Positions 1 to 9,507 of a stretch of DNA of 64,000 nucleotides are shown in pieces. The DNA is taken from NCBI GenBank assembly GCA_030123525.1, contig CP126125.1:2356001-2420000 (forward strand), in the 5' to 3' direction. Numbering within the stretch: position 1 is the stretch's first letter; every line of letters begins with the position of its first letter. The translations under genes were made by a program, and so were the position numbers. Source of the stretch: ELB16-189 sp018266435. Its GTDB lineage: Bacteria > Bacteroidota > Bacteroidia > Cytophagales > Cyclobacteriaceae. Under the pieces are notes generated by a model. That model saw nothing but the letters and a program-made list of their open reading frames with translations. It did not search any database and was not told the DNA's origin.

Positions 1-1103
1 GTGGTGTTGGTCGGGCCTATGCCGTAGTAATTGTTGGCATTGTTGCTGTTGGTAGCCAGGTTTACCGATGAGGTAAATCTGAATGAGCCCTTTGTCTTGG
101 GTGCATGGCTCCACTGCAAACTGAAATCCTTTTGCACATTGGGGCTTTCAATCTGCTGAGTATAAACGTTGTTATTGTATGAAAAATTGAGTGTGCCACT
201 ATAACGGTACCGGCTGATGTAGTTGGTATTGATGTACAAACCGGTTGAGCCCTTAGAATAAAGATCGGCCGTGAGACTTAATTTAATATAGTCGTTGATA
301 TCAAAATAATATCCACCCCGTTTTAAGAAAAATCCCCTGATCTGCTCTTCGCCATAGACTGGCACGATAATGCCTGAAGCACTTTTCCGTTGCGAAGGAA
401 AAATACCGAAAGCAAACCCCAACGGAGTAGGCACATGGTTGAACTCCATGTAAAAAGGCCCGGAAACAATTTTATCTCCGGGAATAGCCTTTGCTTTGGT
501 TGAAATAATTCGGAAGTGCGGGTCGGCCAAGTCGCAGGTGGTGTACGCATTTCCCCGTGTCAGTAAATCGTTTTTAGAGTTTTTGTAAACCGACTCGCCA
601 TGCATAAACCCTTCGCCCTGCTTGGTCACCACTTCGGTAATTTTTGCTTTCTTGGTTTTGAAATTATAAATCATGCCGCGAGTTTCATACGTTTCTTGCC
701 CATCCTTAAAAATTGGGAAGCCGATCATTCTTCCCGTTGAGTCGGGCACACCGTTAGCCGTGATGATTGATTTGTCATAGTCGATGGTAATCAATTCGGC
801 ATCCATATTCATTTGCCCATAGGTAACCTTAGCATTACCGTATAAGTGAATGATTTTTTTACCCATTTCAGAGATAATCGAGTCCTCGGCCGAATACACA
901 ATGGTATTTTCAATATCCCCTTTTTGCGTGGTTTTAGTCGTATCTTTTTTTACTTTGGCTGTATCGCGCAAAGCCGATTTTGAAGAAAAAGAGTCGCTAT
1001 TAGTTGGTTGCGTACCGGGTTTTGGGGTGGGTTTTTTCTGCGAATAACCCTCAATACTAAACATCATGGCGGCAATGAAGAGAAGAACAGCGCGAAACAC
1101 CAT
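1..1103 (-). CDS. LptD-like LPS-assembly outer membrane protein, partial (C-terminus off window)
   Basis: Only the first 367 codons lie in the window; the gene runs off the left edge. Translation from the ATG at 1103 gives a signal peptide ending near a YSQ site, a Pro/Ser/Thr/Lys-rich linker, then an OstA-like stretch (GNAKVTYGQMNMDAELITIDYD) and repeated beta-strand-like segments typical of the LptD barrel. LptD places lipopolysaccharide in the outer leaflet of the outer membrane. Upstream in frame there is no other ATG. It is divergent from the amidase gene at 1162. The adjoining MCE gene also belongs to envelope lipid transport. Family assignment rests on pattern recognition and gene order. 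Confidence 0.72.
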   Translation of the reverse strand, partial: MVFRAVLLFIAAMMFSIEGYSQKKPTPKPGTQPTNSDSFSSKSALRDTAKVKKDTTKTTQKGDIENTIVYSAEDSIISEMGKKIIHLYGNAKVTYGQMNMDAELITIDYDKSIITANGVPDSTGRMIGFPIFKDGQETYETRGMIYNFKTKKAKITEVVTKQGEGFMHGESVYKNSKNDLLTRGNAYTTCDLADPHFRIISTKAKAIPGDKIVSGPFYMEFNHVPTPLGFAFGIFPSQRKSASGIIVPVYGEEQIRGFFLKRGGYYFDINDYIKLSLTADLYSKGSTGLYINTNYISRYRYSGTLNFSYNNNVYTQQIESPNVQKDFSLQWSHAPKTKGSFRFTSSVNLATNSNNANNYYGIGPTNT

Positions 1104-1161
1104 GCCTTTGCTTAGAGTCTGAATTGTCGAGTATTTATCATTTTGTGAAAAATTCACAACT

Positions 1162-2001
1162 TTGTGTAAAGTTATTTTAATTCTGTCACTCATCGATACG
1201 TTCATCCGGAATATCCCATTAAAGGCCTTTTTGTTAGCAATAACCTTGCTAAACTCTTCTGCTACCTTTTTGGTAAGCGGAACTAAGGTTGCCACGGTAG
1301 TAATTGACCCCGGGCATGGAGGCCGCGACCCCGGCAACATGGGTAAAAAATCGAAGGAAAAAGATATTGCTCTTAAGATTTCATTGAAGTTTGGTGCTTA
1401 CATTGAAAAAAATCACCCGGATGTGAAAGTGATTTATACCCGAAAAGATGATCGCTATGTAGACCTGGACGAGCGGGCGGTACTGGCCAATAAAGTAAAA
1501 GCCGATTTGTTCATCTGTATTCATTGCAATTCGGAAGGCGGCAATAGCGCCTATGGCACCGAAACGTTTGTGATGGGGCTTTCGAAAGACCAACGCAATT
1601 TTGAAGTAGCTAAACGCGAAAACTCGGTTATGCTGATGGATGAAAACCAAGAGCGCTACGAAGGGTTTGACCCCGGCAGCCCGGAGTCATACATTCTTTT
1701 TACACTCAACCAAAGCGCTTTTCAGGAGAGCAGCCTGAGGTTTGCACAAAAAATTGAAGACCAACTAAAGAAAAAAGTAGGCCGCTACAGCCGGGGTGTG
1801 AAGCAAGCTGGATTTTGGGTACTTTGGCGTACTGCCATGCCAAGCGTACTGGTAGAAACCGGATTTTTATCCAATGCTAAAGAAGAGAGTTATCTGATCA
1901 CAGAAAATGGACAAGATATGATTGCGGCTGGTATTTACCGGGCGTTCAAAGAATATAAAACTGAAATAGAATCGATCAACCCTAAAGACAACGACCAATG
2001 A
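1162..2001 (+). CDS. N-acetylmuramoyl-L-alanine amidase (Amidase_3, AmiC-type)
   Basis: Zinc hydrolase that cleaves the amide between muramic acid and the stem peptide of peptidoglycan, acting in the periplasm during cell separation. The catalytic pattern is visible: VVIDPGHGGRDPGN with His52, Glu66 in the following helix, FICIHCNS with His121, and VLVETGFLSN with Glu232. An N-terminal hydrophobic stretch (about residues 20-38) is a plausible signal peptide. The start is uncertain: no ATG is available, and TTG at 1162 is the longest convenient start, with another TTG at about 1231. The stop overlaps the next start as ATGA, so the MCE gene is probably translationally coupled. Confidence 0.88.
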   Translation: MCKVILILSLIDTFIRNIPLKAFLLAITLLNSSATFLVSGTKVATVVIDPGHGGRDPGNMGKKSKEKDIALKISLKFGAYIEKNHPDVKVIYTRKDDRYVDLDERAVLANKVKADLFICIHCNSEGGNSAYGTETFVMGLSKDQRNFEVAKRENSVMLMDENQERYEGFDPGSPESYILFTLNQSAFQESSLRFAQKIEDQLKKKVGRYSRGVKQAGFWVLWRTAMPSVLVETGFLSNAKEESYLITENGQDMIAAGIYRAFKEYKTEIESINPKDNDQ

Positions 2002-2972
2002 GAAGTAAAGAATGGAAAGTAGGTCTGTTTTCAGCGCTGTCTTTGGGGTTGCTTTACCTGGGTTTTAATTATCTGAAAGGAAAAGATTTTTTCCAACGAA
2101 AAAAAATATACTATGCCGTTTATAACAACATCAATCAATTGGCCATCTCCAACCCCGTACTAGTCAACGGTTATGCTGTAGGGCGGGTGAGCCACATCAA
2201 AATCATGCAAAACAAAAACAATCACGTGCTGGTAGAATTGGAAATAGATTCAGATATAAAACTGACGGATGATACCAAAGCCATTCTTAACTCTGAATTA
2301 CTCGGAGGCAAATCAGTGCTGCTGAAAATAGGTCGTTCAACCGTCATGCTAAAGGCAAAAGACACATTAAAGACAGAAGTGGCCAAAGGTATGTTTGATG
2401 TGCTTTCGGAAACGGCTACTCCTGTAGCCACTGACTTGCAAAGTACCATGCGAAAGTTTAACGCAGCCGTAGATGGCCTGGGTAAACTTTTTGCCAAACT
2501 GGATATCATCTTGGCTAAACTGCAAACCACCCCCGATTTGCTGAACAGAACACTGGTCACAACCCATGGACGGATTGATGAACTCGGAGCCAGCTTCAAA
2601 CAAGATGCCGACAAAACAGCCGCACTGATTGATGAGCTCAGACCCGTAGTGGCTAATTTCAAAGTAATTTCCGATTCATTGAAACAGTTACAGCTTAATC
2701 AAACCCTGCACAAAATGAACCGCTCCATTGAGTCACTGAATGAATCGTTGGCCAAACTAAAAAAACACGATAACACCATGGGCCGGTTATTTACTGAAGA
2801 TTCAGTGTACGTCAACCTGAACAAACTGCTGGTGGATTTGAACAAACTTTCTGATCACCTCAACACAAATCCCAAGCACTTTTTTGCTCCTTTGGGAAAA
2901 AGCAAAAAGAAAGTGGAACGCGACCTGAAAAAGCAGGAAGCGGAGAAGAAAAAAACCACTTCAAACAAGTAA
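1998..2972 (+). CDS. MCE (MlaD) family lipid-transport protein
   Basis: Protein of 324 residues with one N-terminal membrane segment (about 8-25), followed by a single MCE/MlaD domain (about 38-115, with the pattern NPVLVNGYAVGRV and LNSELLGGKSVLL). Next come a long helical coiled region and a Lys-rich tail. MCE proteins form periplasmic rings that carry phospholipids between inner and outer membranes, usually with an MlaE permease and MlaF ATPase; neither is in this window. The start overlaps the amidase stop by 4 bases. The LptD-like gene next door suggests an outer-membrane maintenance locus. Confidence 0.87.
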   Translation: MRSKEWKVGLFSALSLGLLYLGFNYLKGKDFFQRKKIYYAVYNNINQLAISNPVLVNGYAVGRVSHIKIMQNKNNHVLVELEIDSDIKLTDDTKAILNSELLGGKSVLLKIGRSTVMLKAKDTLKTEVAKGMFDVLSETATPVATDLQSTMRKFNAAVDGLGKLFAKLDIILAKLQTTPDLLNRTLVTTHGRIDELGASFKQDADKTAALIDELRPVVANFKVISDSLKQLQLNQTLHKMNRSIESLNESLAKLKKHDNTMGRLFTEDSVYVNLNKLLVDLNKLSDHLNTNPKHFFAPLGKSKKKVERDLKKQEAEKKKTTSNK

Positions 2973-2975
2973 GCT

Positions 2976-4601
2976 ATGGATTTGGAGTACAACAAGAACG
3001 AAGACCAGATCAAGCTGCTCTGCTCACAACTTCACGCCAAAGAAAAAAAAACCAAAATGGGCGGAGGTGAAAAAAAAATTAAGGAACAACACGATAAAGG
3101 AAAACTAACAGCCCGTGAGCGAATTGATTATCTAAGAGATAAAAATTCTTCTTTTTTAGAAATCGGATTATTTGCGGGAGATGGTATGTATGCCGAGCAG
3201 GGTGGGTGCCCTTCGGGCGGAGTAGTGGCGGGCATTGGGTACATCCATGGCAGGCAATGTGTACTGGTAGCAAATGATGCAACTGTGAAAGCTGGTGCGT
3301 GGTTTCCGATTACAGCAAAAAAAAATTTACGAGCCCAGGAAGTTGCAATGGAAAACCACCTGCCTATTGTTTACCTGGTGGATAGTGCCGGTGTCTTTTT
3401 GCCGATGCAGGATGAAATTTTTCCTGACAAAGAACACTTCGGCCGGCAATTCAGAAATAACGCAAAAATGTCGTCCATGGGGTTGGTGCAGATTGCCGCC
3501 ATCATGGGTAGTTGTGTGGCTGGTGGCGCCTACTTGCCCATTATGAGTGATGAGGCGATGATTGTAGATAAAACCGGCTCAATTTTTTTGGCTGGATCTT
3601 ATTTGGTGAAAGCAGCGATTGGTGAAGATATCGATAATGAAACCCTGGGTGGAGCAACTACGCACTGCGAAGTTTCTGGTGTAACGGATAACAAATTTCC
3701 TAACGATCAAGCCTGCCTGGATTACATCCGAAACCTGTTTGATAAAATAGGACACAATGAAAAAGCCGGGTTTGACAGGGCTGACCCTACCCCCCCCAAA
3801 GAAAAGCCAGAAGAAATTTACGGAGTGTTTCCGGTTGATCGTGTAAAACCTTATGATACGTTAGATGTGATCAAGCGATTGGTTGATCGCTCTGAATTTG
3901 AAGAATACAAACCGCTCTACGGCAAAACACTGGTGTGTGGATATGCACGAATAGACGGCTGGGCCGTAGGTATCATTGCCAACCAACGCAAAACAGTAAA
4001 AACAAAAAAAGGAGAAATGCAGATGGGCGGGGTGATCTATTCTGACTCAGCCGACAAAGCCGCACGCTTTATCATGAACTGTAATCAACGCAAAGTGCCA
4101 CTGGTTTTTTTGCAAGATGTAAGCGGATTTATGGTAGGCAGCCGTGCTGAGCATGGAGGTATTATTAAAGATGGCGCCAAGATGGTTAACGCCATGGCTA
4201 ATTCTACGGTACCTAAATTCACCTTCATTATTGGCAATTCATACGGTGCAGGTAACTATGCCATGTGCGGAAAGGCGTACGACCCACGACTGATTTATGC
4301 CTGGCCTACTGCTCAAATCGCAGTAATGAGTGGCAACTCAGCAGCCAAAACGCTGTTGCAAATCAGGGTGAGTTCGTTAAAGGCACAAGGCAAAACCATT
4401 TCGCCTGAAGAAGAAAAAAATTTGTTGAAAGAAATTACCGATCGCTATAACGACCAACTCAGTCCGTATTATGCCGCCTCACGATTGTGGGTTGATGGTG
4501 TGATTGATCCCCTGGAAACACGAAGGGTGGTTTCGATGGGGATTGAGGCAGCCAACCACGCACGTATCAAAAAATTTAATGTGGGGGTGATTCAGACATG
4601 A
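2976..4601 (+). CDS. Acyl-CoA carboxylase beta (carboxyltransferase) subunit, methylcrotonyl/propionyl type
   Basis: 541 residues, the normal length for a biotin-dependent carboxyltransferase of the crotonase-like fold that moves CO2 from biotin to an acyl-CoA. Motifs resemble the 3-methylcrotonyl-CoA carboxylase beta subunit: LVDSAGVFLPMQ, FPDKEHFGR, GSCVAGGAYLPIMSDE, and FLAGSYLVKAAIGE with GGATTHCEVSGV. The C-terminal half carries the second crotonase domain (LQDVSGFMVG, GNSYGAGNYAMCGKAY). It starts 3 bases after the MCE stop. No biotin carboxylase or biotin carrier gene adjoins it, so the partner must be encoded elsewhere. The exact acyl-CoA substrate cannot be decided from sequence alone. 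Confidence 0.87.
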   Translation: MDLEYNKNEDQIKLLCSQLHAKEKKTKMGGGEKKIKEQHDKGKLTARERIDYLRDKNSSFLEIGLFAGDGMYAEQGGCPSGGVVAGIGYIHGRQCVLVANDATVKAGAWFPITAKKNLRAQEVAMENHLPIVYLVDSAGVFLPMQDEIFPDKEHFGRQFRNNAKMSSMGLVQIAAIMGSCVAGGAYLPIMSDEAMIVDKTGSIFLAGSYLVKAAIGEDIDNETLGGATTHCEVSGVTDNKFPNDQACLDYIRNLFDKIGHNEKAGFDRADPTPPKEKPEEIYGVFPVDRVKPYDTLDVIKRLVDRSEFEEYKPLYGKTLVCGYARIDGWAVGIIANQRKTVKTKKGEMQMGGVIYSDSADKAARFIMNCNQRKVPLVFLQDVSGFMVGSRAEHGGIIKDGAKMVNAMANSTVPKFTFIIGNSYGAGNYAMCGKAYDPRLIYAWPTAQIAVMSGNSAAKTLLQIRVSSLKAQGKTISPEEEKNLLKEITDRYNDQLSPYYAASRLWVDGVIDPLETRRVVSMGIEAANHARIKKFNVGVIQT

Positions 4602-4791
4602 ACTGAAGAGAGGCTCAGTTGTAAACAAAATGGGCTACTGATAAACAGTGCCAGACTTTTTCAATAACATGCCAAATAGGTATTGTTCTATCGGGGATGC
4701 CCCCAGCACAAGGTATTCTCTGTCAGAAAATTTTTCTGGTTGTAAAGACCAAACAAGCTGGCAGGCAACCGCCAGTTTCGATTGCTAAAAG

Positions 4792-6054
4792 TTATTCTTC
4801 GACCCGGGCTTTCCCGTTATTAAAAACCGCTACCGCCCTTCCTTTTATTTTTTTGCCCAACCAGGGCGAATTTTTTGATTTAGAAAAATTATTTTCCTGA
4901 GAGAATTCCCATTCCGCACCCGGATCAAACAGCGTGAGATTGGCTTTTTGATCAACATCGATCAGGGGAATTTCCAGGTTGAGCAATTGGCGTGGCTGTT
5001 CGGCTACTTTCAGAATCAGGTTTTCCATTTTTACTTCTTCTGAGAGTGTGCTCAGTTGTGAAGCAAATGTCTGCAGGTTAATCATTCCAAAATTGGCTTG
5101 ATCAAATTCTAAAAATTTATTTTCATCATCCACTGGTAAATGACCGGTGCACAATATATCAATTGTTCCGTCTTCGAGCCCTTTTAAAAGAGCATCGGCA
5201 TCTTTCTTTTCGCGAAGCGGAGGCTTTACTTTGTAGTTGGTGTCAAAACTTTTTAACTCGGTATCGAGCAACAGCGGCTGATAGCCGGTACAATCGCAAC
5301 TTATAGTTAACCCTTTTTTCTTTGCCGCCCGGATCAGGTTAACGCTTCGGGCGGTTGATATTTTAGCAAAATGCAGTTTGCCCCCGGTGTACTCTAGTAA
5401 CTTCAGGCTTTTACTTATAGCAATTTCTTCGGCAATGCTCGGCATTCCCTTCAGTCCCAGCAAGGCGCTCTCGGGGCCTTCGTGCATTTGACCAAACAGG
5501 TCAAGCCAAGTGTCTTCGGGATGGTCGATCAACAGGCCGTTGAATTTTTGCAGGTACTGCAATGATTTAAGAAAAATGTCGGTATGCCAAAGCGGGTTAA
5601 GCCCATCGGTGAAGGCAATGGCTCCGGCCGTGTGCAGGTCAATCATGTCGGTGAGTTCTTCGCCTTTGCAATTTTTTGTTATGGCAGCGAGGGCATGAAT
5701 TTGAACCAACCGGTTTTCATTGTCTTGCTTGATGTAGCTCACTTCATTTTTGGTCTGCACCGAAGGCAGGGTGTTAGGGAGCACGGCCATTTCAGTAAAC
5801 CCTCCGGCAGCAGCTGCCTTGGCTAGTGATGAAAGATCTTCGCACTGCTCATGACCGGGGTCACCCGAAAATGCCCCCAGGTCAAACCAGCCTGCGCTGA
5901 GGATCATACCGTTGGCATTAATAACTTTATCGGCCTGAAAATTTTTGTCACCGATTTCAGCTATCCGCCCGTTGGCGATCAATACATTTTTCTTTTTTAA
6001 ATGAAAAGGCGAAGTAGAGTTGATTATTCGCGGTGATTGAAGAAGGATTTTCAT
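4792..6054 (-). CDS. Dihydroorotase homologue lacking the metal-binding residues (pseudo-dihydroorotase)
   Basis: 420 residues with the overall amidohydrolase layout of class I dihydroorotase (PyrC): small beta domain, TIM barrel, and C-terminal motifs such as GMPSIAEEIAI and NLTLFDP. The metal ligands are gone. The usual PGxIDxHxHxREPG reads AGWFDLGAFSGDPG at residues 54-67, so both His of HxH and the substrate Arg are lost. The later TDHAPH-type motif reads CTGHLPVDDE. The product is therefore probably not a dihydroorotase by itself; in some bacteria an inactive PyrC-like protein scaffolds aspartate transcarbamoylase (family knowledge). It is last in a minus-strand operon behind the BatA-like gene, 30 bases downstream of it. 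Confidence 0.85.
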   Translation of the reverse strand: MKILLQSPRIINSTSPFHLKKKNVLIANGRIAEIGDKNFQADKVINANGMILSAGWFDLGAFSGDPGHEQCEDLSSLAKAAAAGGFTEMAVLPNTLPSVQTKNEVSYIKQDNENRLVQIHALAAITKNCKGEELTDMIDLHTAGAIAFTDGLNPLWHTDIFLKSLQYLQKFNGLLIDHPEDTWLDLFGQMHEGPESALLGLKGMPSIAEEIAISKSLKLLEYTGGKLHFAKISTARSVNLIRAAKKKGLTISCDCTGYQPLLLDTELKSFDTNYKVKPPLREKKDADALLKGLEDGTIDILCTGHLPVDDENKFLEFDQANFGMINLQTFASQLSTLSEEVKMENLILKVAEQPRQLLNLEIPLIDVDQKANLTLFDPGAEWEFSQENNFSKSKNSPWLGKKIKGRAVAVFNNGKARVEE

Positions 6055-6084
6055 GTAAAGCCGAAATTTCTCATTTATTTCTCA

Positions 6085-8052
6085 TCATTTCAAGAACCTG
6101 ATTAAAAGAACTTCTGCCAGCAGAAATAATAGCGATACAATTACCGCGTATTTCCACAACGGGGTGCCCAAATACTGCTCTTTTATTTCGCGATTAAACG
6201 ATTTGGCCGATGAAGCCTTAAATACCGATATATTTTTTCCACCTAATTTTTCTTTGACTTGATCCGGATTGAGTGTACTGAGCATTGATTCTTTTTTATC
6301 GGGGTTGAGGGCAATCATACCCAGGGTATCTCGTTGATTAACCACGGAATAAAACCCGGCCGCAACTTCGTTTTTAGGCAGGTCAAAAATCAGTTGGCCA
6401 TTGGCTTTGCGTTGTGATGGAATAAATTCTTGTGAACCAATCCACTTTACAGGCGATTCACCCAGTAGGCTGTCTATCGGTACGGTAACGGTTGATGCCG
6501 TTAGCGGGTAGTATAAAGGCCGGTCATTTTTTTGGCTGTTAGCGGCTATCCGGTACATTACCGGAACAAATAATGCGTGACTGAAAAAATCAGTCGCATT
6601 TTTTTCCAAGGGGCAACTTAGCAGAAATACATTTTCCAGTTGCGATAAAAAAGGCTGGCCGTTTTTGAAGCTCAACAAGGCCGACCGGTCAGTTCCCCAC
6701 TCCATTGTTTTAGTGGCTTTAGGCATGGCTATTGAAGTAATTTTGTCTTCAAACACGTTAGCGTAAAATGGGTTTTGCATATTGGGCTTATCCAATTCTT
6801 CTAACTCATTTTTGCTTGCCCGCTGTAATGAGAAACGGCATATTTTCTGATACGAAGACAGATCAGGATCGGCACCAGGAATCAGGAGTAATGCACCGAA
6901 ATTATTTTTATACAATTGTAACGCTTCAGTCAAAGGTTCGGCCAGCCGGTTAATTCCGTTCAGCACAACCAAATCGGTTTCGGCCAGCAAACTGTAGTTG
7001 AGGTTGGATGAAGAAAATGACCGAAACGAAAACAGCTCTTGGTTGCCAAAAACTTTTTCGATGTATGTGGGAGAGGAGCCTGGCTTGATTTCTAACACAT
7101 TTAGTTTTTTGGAATAGCTTAACACAATAAAAAACTCATTGTCAAAACTAACGGGATAATCGCTGAAGGTGATTGTAGCCGGGTTACGAATCTTCATGGT
7201 GGGCGACAGGTCAAATGTAAGGTCAGCAAAATGTTGTGGCTCAATGGATACGGTGGAAGCAGCAGCCTGTATGTGATTGATGGAAAGCTTAACAGCTAGG
7301 TCTTCCACTTTTTTATAGGCTTGATTTCGCAAACGAACAGTTACCGAATTTTTGTCGCCCCCAATGGCAAAGGGGTTTTGAAGAAATGCGGTGTCAACAA
7401 ATACATTGGTGGTTTGCTCTGACTTTACGGGCACCAGTTGTACGTGCCGGGCACTGTCAATTCGTAGCGGCTCGCCAAAAGTTGACTGCTGAAAATCGGA
7501 TATCCAAAACAAAGTTGATGGGTTGCGAGCCGTGCGGTGAATGATTTCATTGGCCGTGCGGGAGGAGGCAGAAAATTTAAGTTGCGCAAGCAAGTCAGTG
7601 GCTTGTGCTTTTGTTTTGTAGGTATTGGAAAAAGGAGCAAAGTCGTTGGTTAAAATAAGGTACCGTGTTTCTGCAGGGAATAGATCTACAATACCTTGCG
7701 CCATCTGTTGGGCTTCATCCAGCGCGCGCATGTTATCGCCCATGGGCACACTCATGCTTAATGAATTGTCAATGTAAATGGTAATGGCATGAGGTTCGCT
7801 CAACTGTTCTTTGGCGGGCAGAAACGGCTGCGCAAATGCCATGACTAAAAAGAAAAGAAACAGCAGCCGGGAGGCAAGTACCAGCCATTGCTTTAATTTT
7901 CTCTTTTGAGTAGTTTCTTCTTTTACTTGTTTTAAAAACCGGATGTTGCTGAAATATATCCGGGTGGTTTTTCTAAAATTGAAAAGATGAATGATGACCG
8001 GAACGGCTAACGTCAACAGGGCCCAAAGAAAGGACGGATAACTAAAACTCAT
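6085..8052 (-). CDS. BatA-like membrane protein with von Willebrand factor A region
   Basis: 655 residues. The N-terminus matches the aerotolerance regulator N-terminal domain: a membrane segment (about 7-24), the LFNFRKTTRIYFSNIRFL signature, and a second segment at about 58-78. A VWA-like region follows with the MIDAS pattern DNSLSMS near residue 93. The last membrane helix is at about 634-653. Such proteins are common in Bacteroidota beside MoxR/Bat genes, but here they stand alone between the barrel gene (48-base gap) and the pseudo-dihydroorotase (30-base gap), suggesting one transcript. The precise function is unknown. Confidence 0.82.
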   Translation of the reverse strand: MSFSYPSFLWALLTLAVPVIIHLFNFRKTTRIYFSNIRFLKQVKEETTQKRKLKQWLVLASRLLFLFFLVMAFAQPFLPAKEQLSEPHAITIYIDNSLSMSVPMGDNMRALDEAQQMAQGIVDLFPAETRYLILTNDFAPFSNTYKTKAQATDLLAQLKFSASSRTANEIIHRTARNPSTLFWISDFQQSTFGEPLRIDSARHVQLVPVKSEQTTNVFVDTAFLQNPFAIGGDKNSVTVRLRNQAYKKVEDLAVKLSINHIQAAASTVSIEPQHFADLTFDLSPTMKIRNPATITFSDYPVSFDNEFFIVLSYSKKLNVLEIKPGSSPTYIEKVFGNQELFSFRSFSSSNLNYSLLAETDLVVLNGINRLAEPLTEALQLYKNNFGALLLIPGADPDLSSYQKICRFSLQRASKNELEELDKPNMQNPFYANVFEDKITSIAMPKATKTMEWGTDRSALLSFKNGQPFLSQLENVFLLSCPLEKNATDFFSHALFVPVMYRIAANSQKNDRPLYYPLTASTVTVPIDSLLGESPVKWIGSQEFIPSQRKANGQLIFDLPKNEVAAGFYSVVNQRDTLGMIALNPDKKESMLSTLNPDQVKEKLGGKNISVFKASSAKSFNREIKEQYLGTPLWKYAVIVSLLFLLAEVLLIRFLK

Positions 8053-8100
8053 TGCGGTAAGTTACAACAGCAAATGATTTATGGAAATATTTTTGTACAG

Positions 8101-9210
8101 CTAAAAACTTTCAGTTAACCCAAAATAGAAGTACCCCAAATACTTAGGATCACCCCGTGCGTAGTCAATTCTGATGTTTAGCTTCTCGCGTTTATTGATT
8201 TGATAACGAATCCCTCCGCCATAAGAAAGGTGCAGGTCATCTAAATTTACCGTTGTGGGGTTATATACTTTGCCCAAGCCGGCAAAGGCTACTACACCCA
8301 GTCGCTTATAAACGGGCATACGGTATTCGGTTTGAAAGGCCGTCAGGTAGTTATCACGAAAGCGTCCGCGATAATACCCACGCATGATGCGAGGGCCGCC
8401 CAGTTCGGCCAGTTCTTTAAAAGGAGCATTACCCCGCACAAAATCAGCAAACAATTCCATCGCTATGATGTGACGGTATTTTGGTATTACGTTAATGTAT
8501 TTACGAAAATCAAGATATGTGCGGTGGTAACCTACTGTTCCTCCCAGTGCTGTAGAATATTGCGAATAACGAAAATCCCAATAAAAACCCTTACTGGGAT
8601 TCACCACGTTGTCTCGGGTATCCCAAATTAAAGCAGGGCCTAAACCCACTGACACGGATCCTTTATAGCCGGTAATTTTTTCATTGAGCAGTTCTCCCGT
8701 AAGGGGAGTGTTGAGGTTATAATAGGTGAGTGCACGGGTTTCAATACCCATGAAGAGCTTTTGATTCTTCAGAATCTTTCGCCCGATCTTATTTTCCCAT
8801 CCGATCACGTTGTACGTAATGTCTTCACGATTAGAGACAGGGGTGTTGTTTCCGCGTCCAAAATAAAAATCTTTATAGCCGATCAGTTCTTCACCAAACC
8901 CTTCAATAAAAAATTTTTCCCCTTTGGTAAAAATTGTATACCGTGGAATGAATATTAATTGTTGGCGGCTGGTATAAAGGGTAATTAATTCTGCGTTGGA
9001 AGTACGTGTAGGTCTTGTTAAGTCTATGTTTTTCCAGAGCAGTACGCCCAGCGCACCTGCAGCTATGTGTGTTTCAGGGCTAATAATAAAAATGGGAACG
9101 GTAATTCTGCGAATGTTTTTTGAGGTATCAGACCAAAATACATGTTGCCCCTTACCAGTAAATGATACGAGGCTAAATGCAAACAAAGAAAAGTAATAGT
9201 GCCTGAACAA
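8101..9210 (-). CDS. BamA/TamA-type outer membrane beta-barrel protein
   Basis: 369 residues with a signal-like N-terminus and then an Omp85-type 16-strand barrel, without POTRA repeats. Recognisable pieces are the FYFGRGNNT loop, SVGLGPALIWDTRDNVVNPSKGFYWDF, and ELGGPRIMRGYYRGRFRD, which corresponds to the barrel-lumen VRGF/Y motif. The protein ends in Phe, as usual for outer membrane barrels. The start is TTG at 9210; an in-frame stop lies four codons upstream and no ATG fits. A TAnnTTTG element at 9233-9240 (minus) supports transcription starting just upstream. Confidence 0.8.
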   Translation of the reverse strand: MFRHYYFSLFAFSLVSFTGKGQHVFWSDTSKNIRRITVPIFIISPETHIAAGALGVLLWKNIDLTRPTRTSNAELITLYTSRQQLIFIPRYTIFTKGEKFFIEGFGEELIGYKDFYFGRGNNTPVSNREDITYNVIGWENKIGRKILKNQKLFMGIETRALTYYNLNTPLTGELLNEKITGYKGSVSVGLGPALIWDTRDNVVNPSKGFYWDFRYSQYSTALGGTVGYHRTYLDFRKYINVIPKYRHIIAMELFADFVRGNAPFKELAELGGPRIMRGYYRGRFRDNYLTAFQTEYRMPVYKRLGVVAFAGLGKVYNPTTVNLDDLHLSYGGGIRYQINKREKLNIRIDYARGDPKYLGYFYFGLTESF

Positions 9211-9507
9211 GCCGGATGATTAATTAAAGTGACAAAAATATTAAAAGATACTGATGTGTGTAGGTTGATGATCTAAACGACAGTACTGACTGTTTGTTTT
9301 GATTCTATTGAAAATAATTACGTGTTACGAGCAGGGCTTTATGCAGGTTGGGAATTAGTATTCCGTCTGCCGATAACCGCTGCCGATTGAAAATATGTTG
9401 GTGAAGTTATGTACAAAAGCTGATAGTTATTCGCCCGACCGAACTGAAGCTGGGATTTGCAGTTGGCTGATGTTAGCTGGTCTTGCCCAACTTGCATAAA
9501 ACCCCAT
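9211..9507. other. Non-coding region downstream of the M20 gene
   Basis: About 300 bases without a credible reading frame. Its composition is less AT-rich than the M20 gene. It has several short complementary segments built around GCCAAC, TTGGGC and AGCTAAC, giving it the feel of a structured or recombination-related segment. I could not assign it to a known family. It ends at the left inverted repeat at 9508. Confidence 0.3.
9233..9240 (-). promoter_or_regulatory. Putative -7 promoter element (TATTTTTG) for the Omp85-type gene
   Basis: On the minus strand the octamer TATTTTTG fits the Bacteroidota -7 consensus TAnnTTTG. It lies about 23 bases upstream of the TTG start at 9210, leaving a short leader. 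No clear -33 TTTG was found at the expected distance. Confidence 0.4.
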
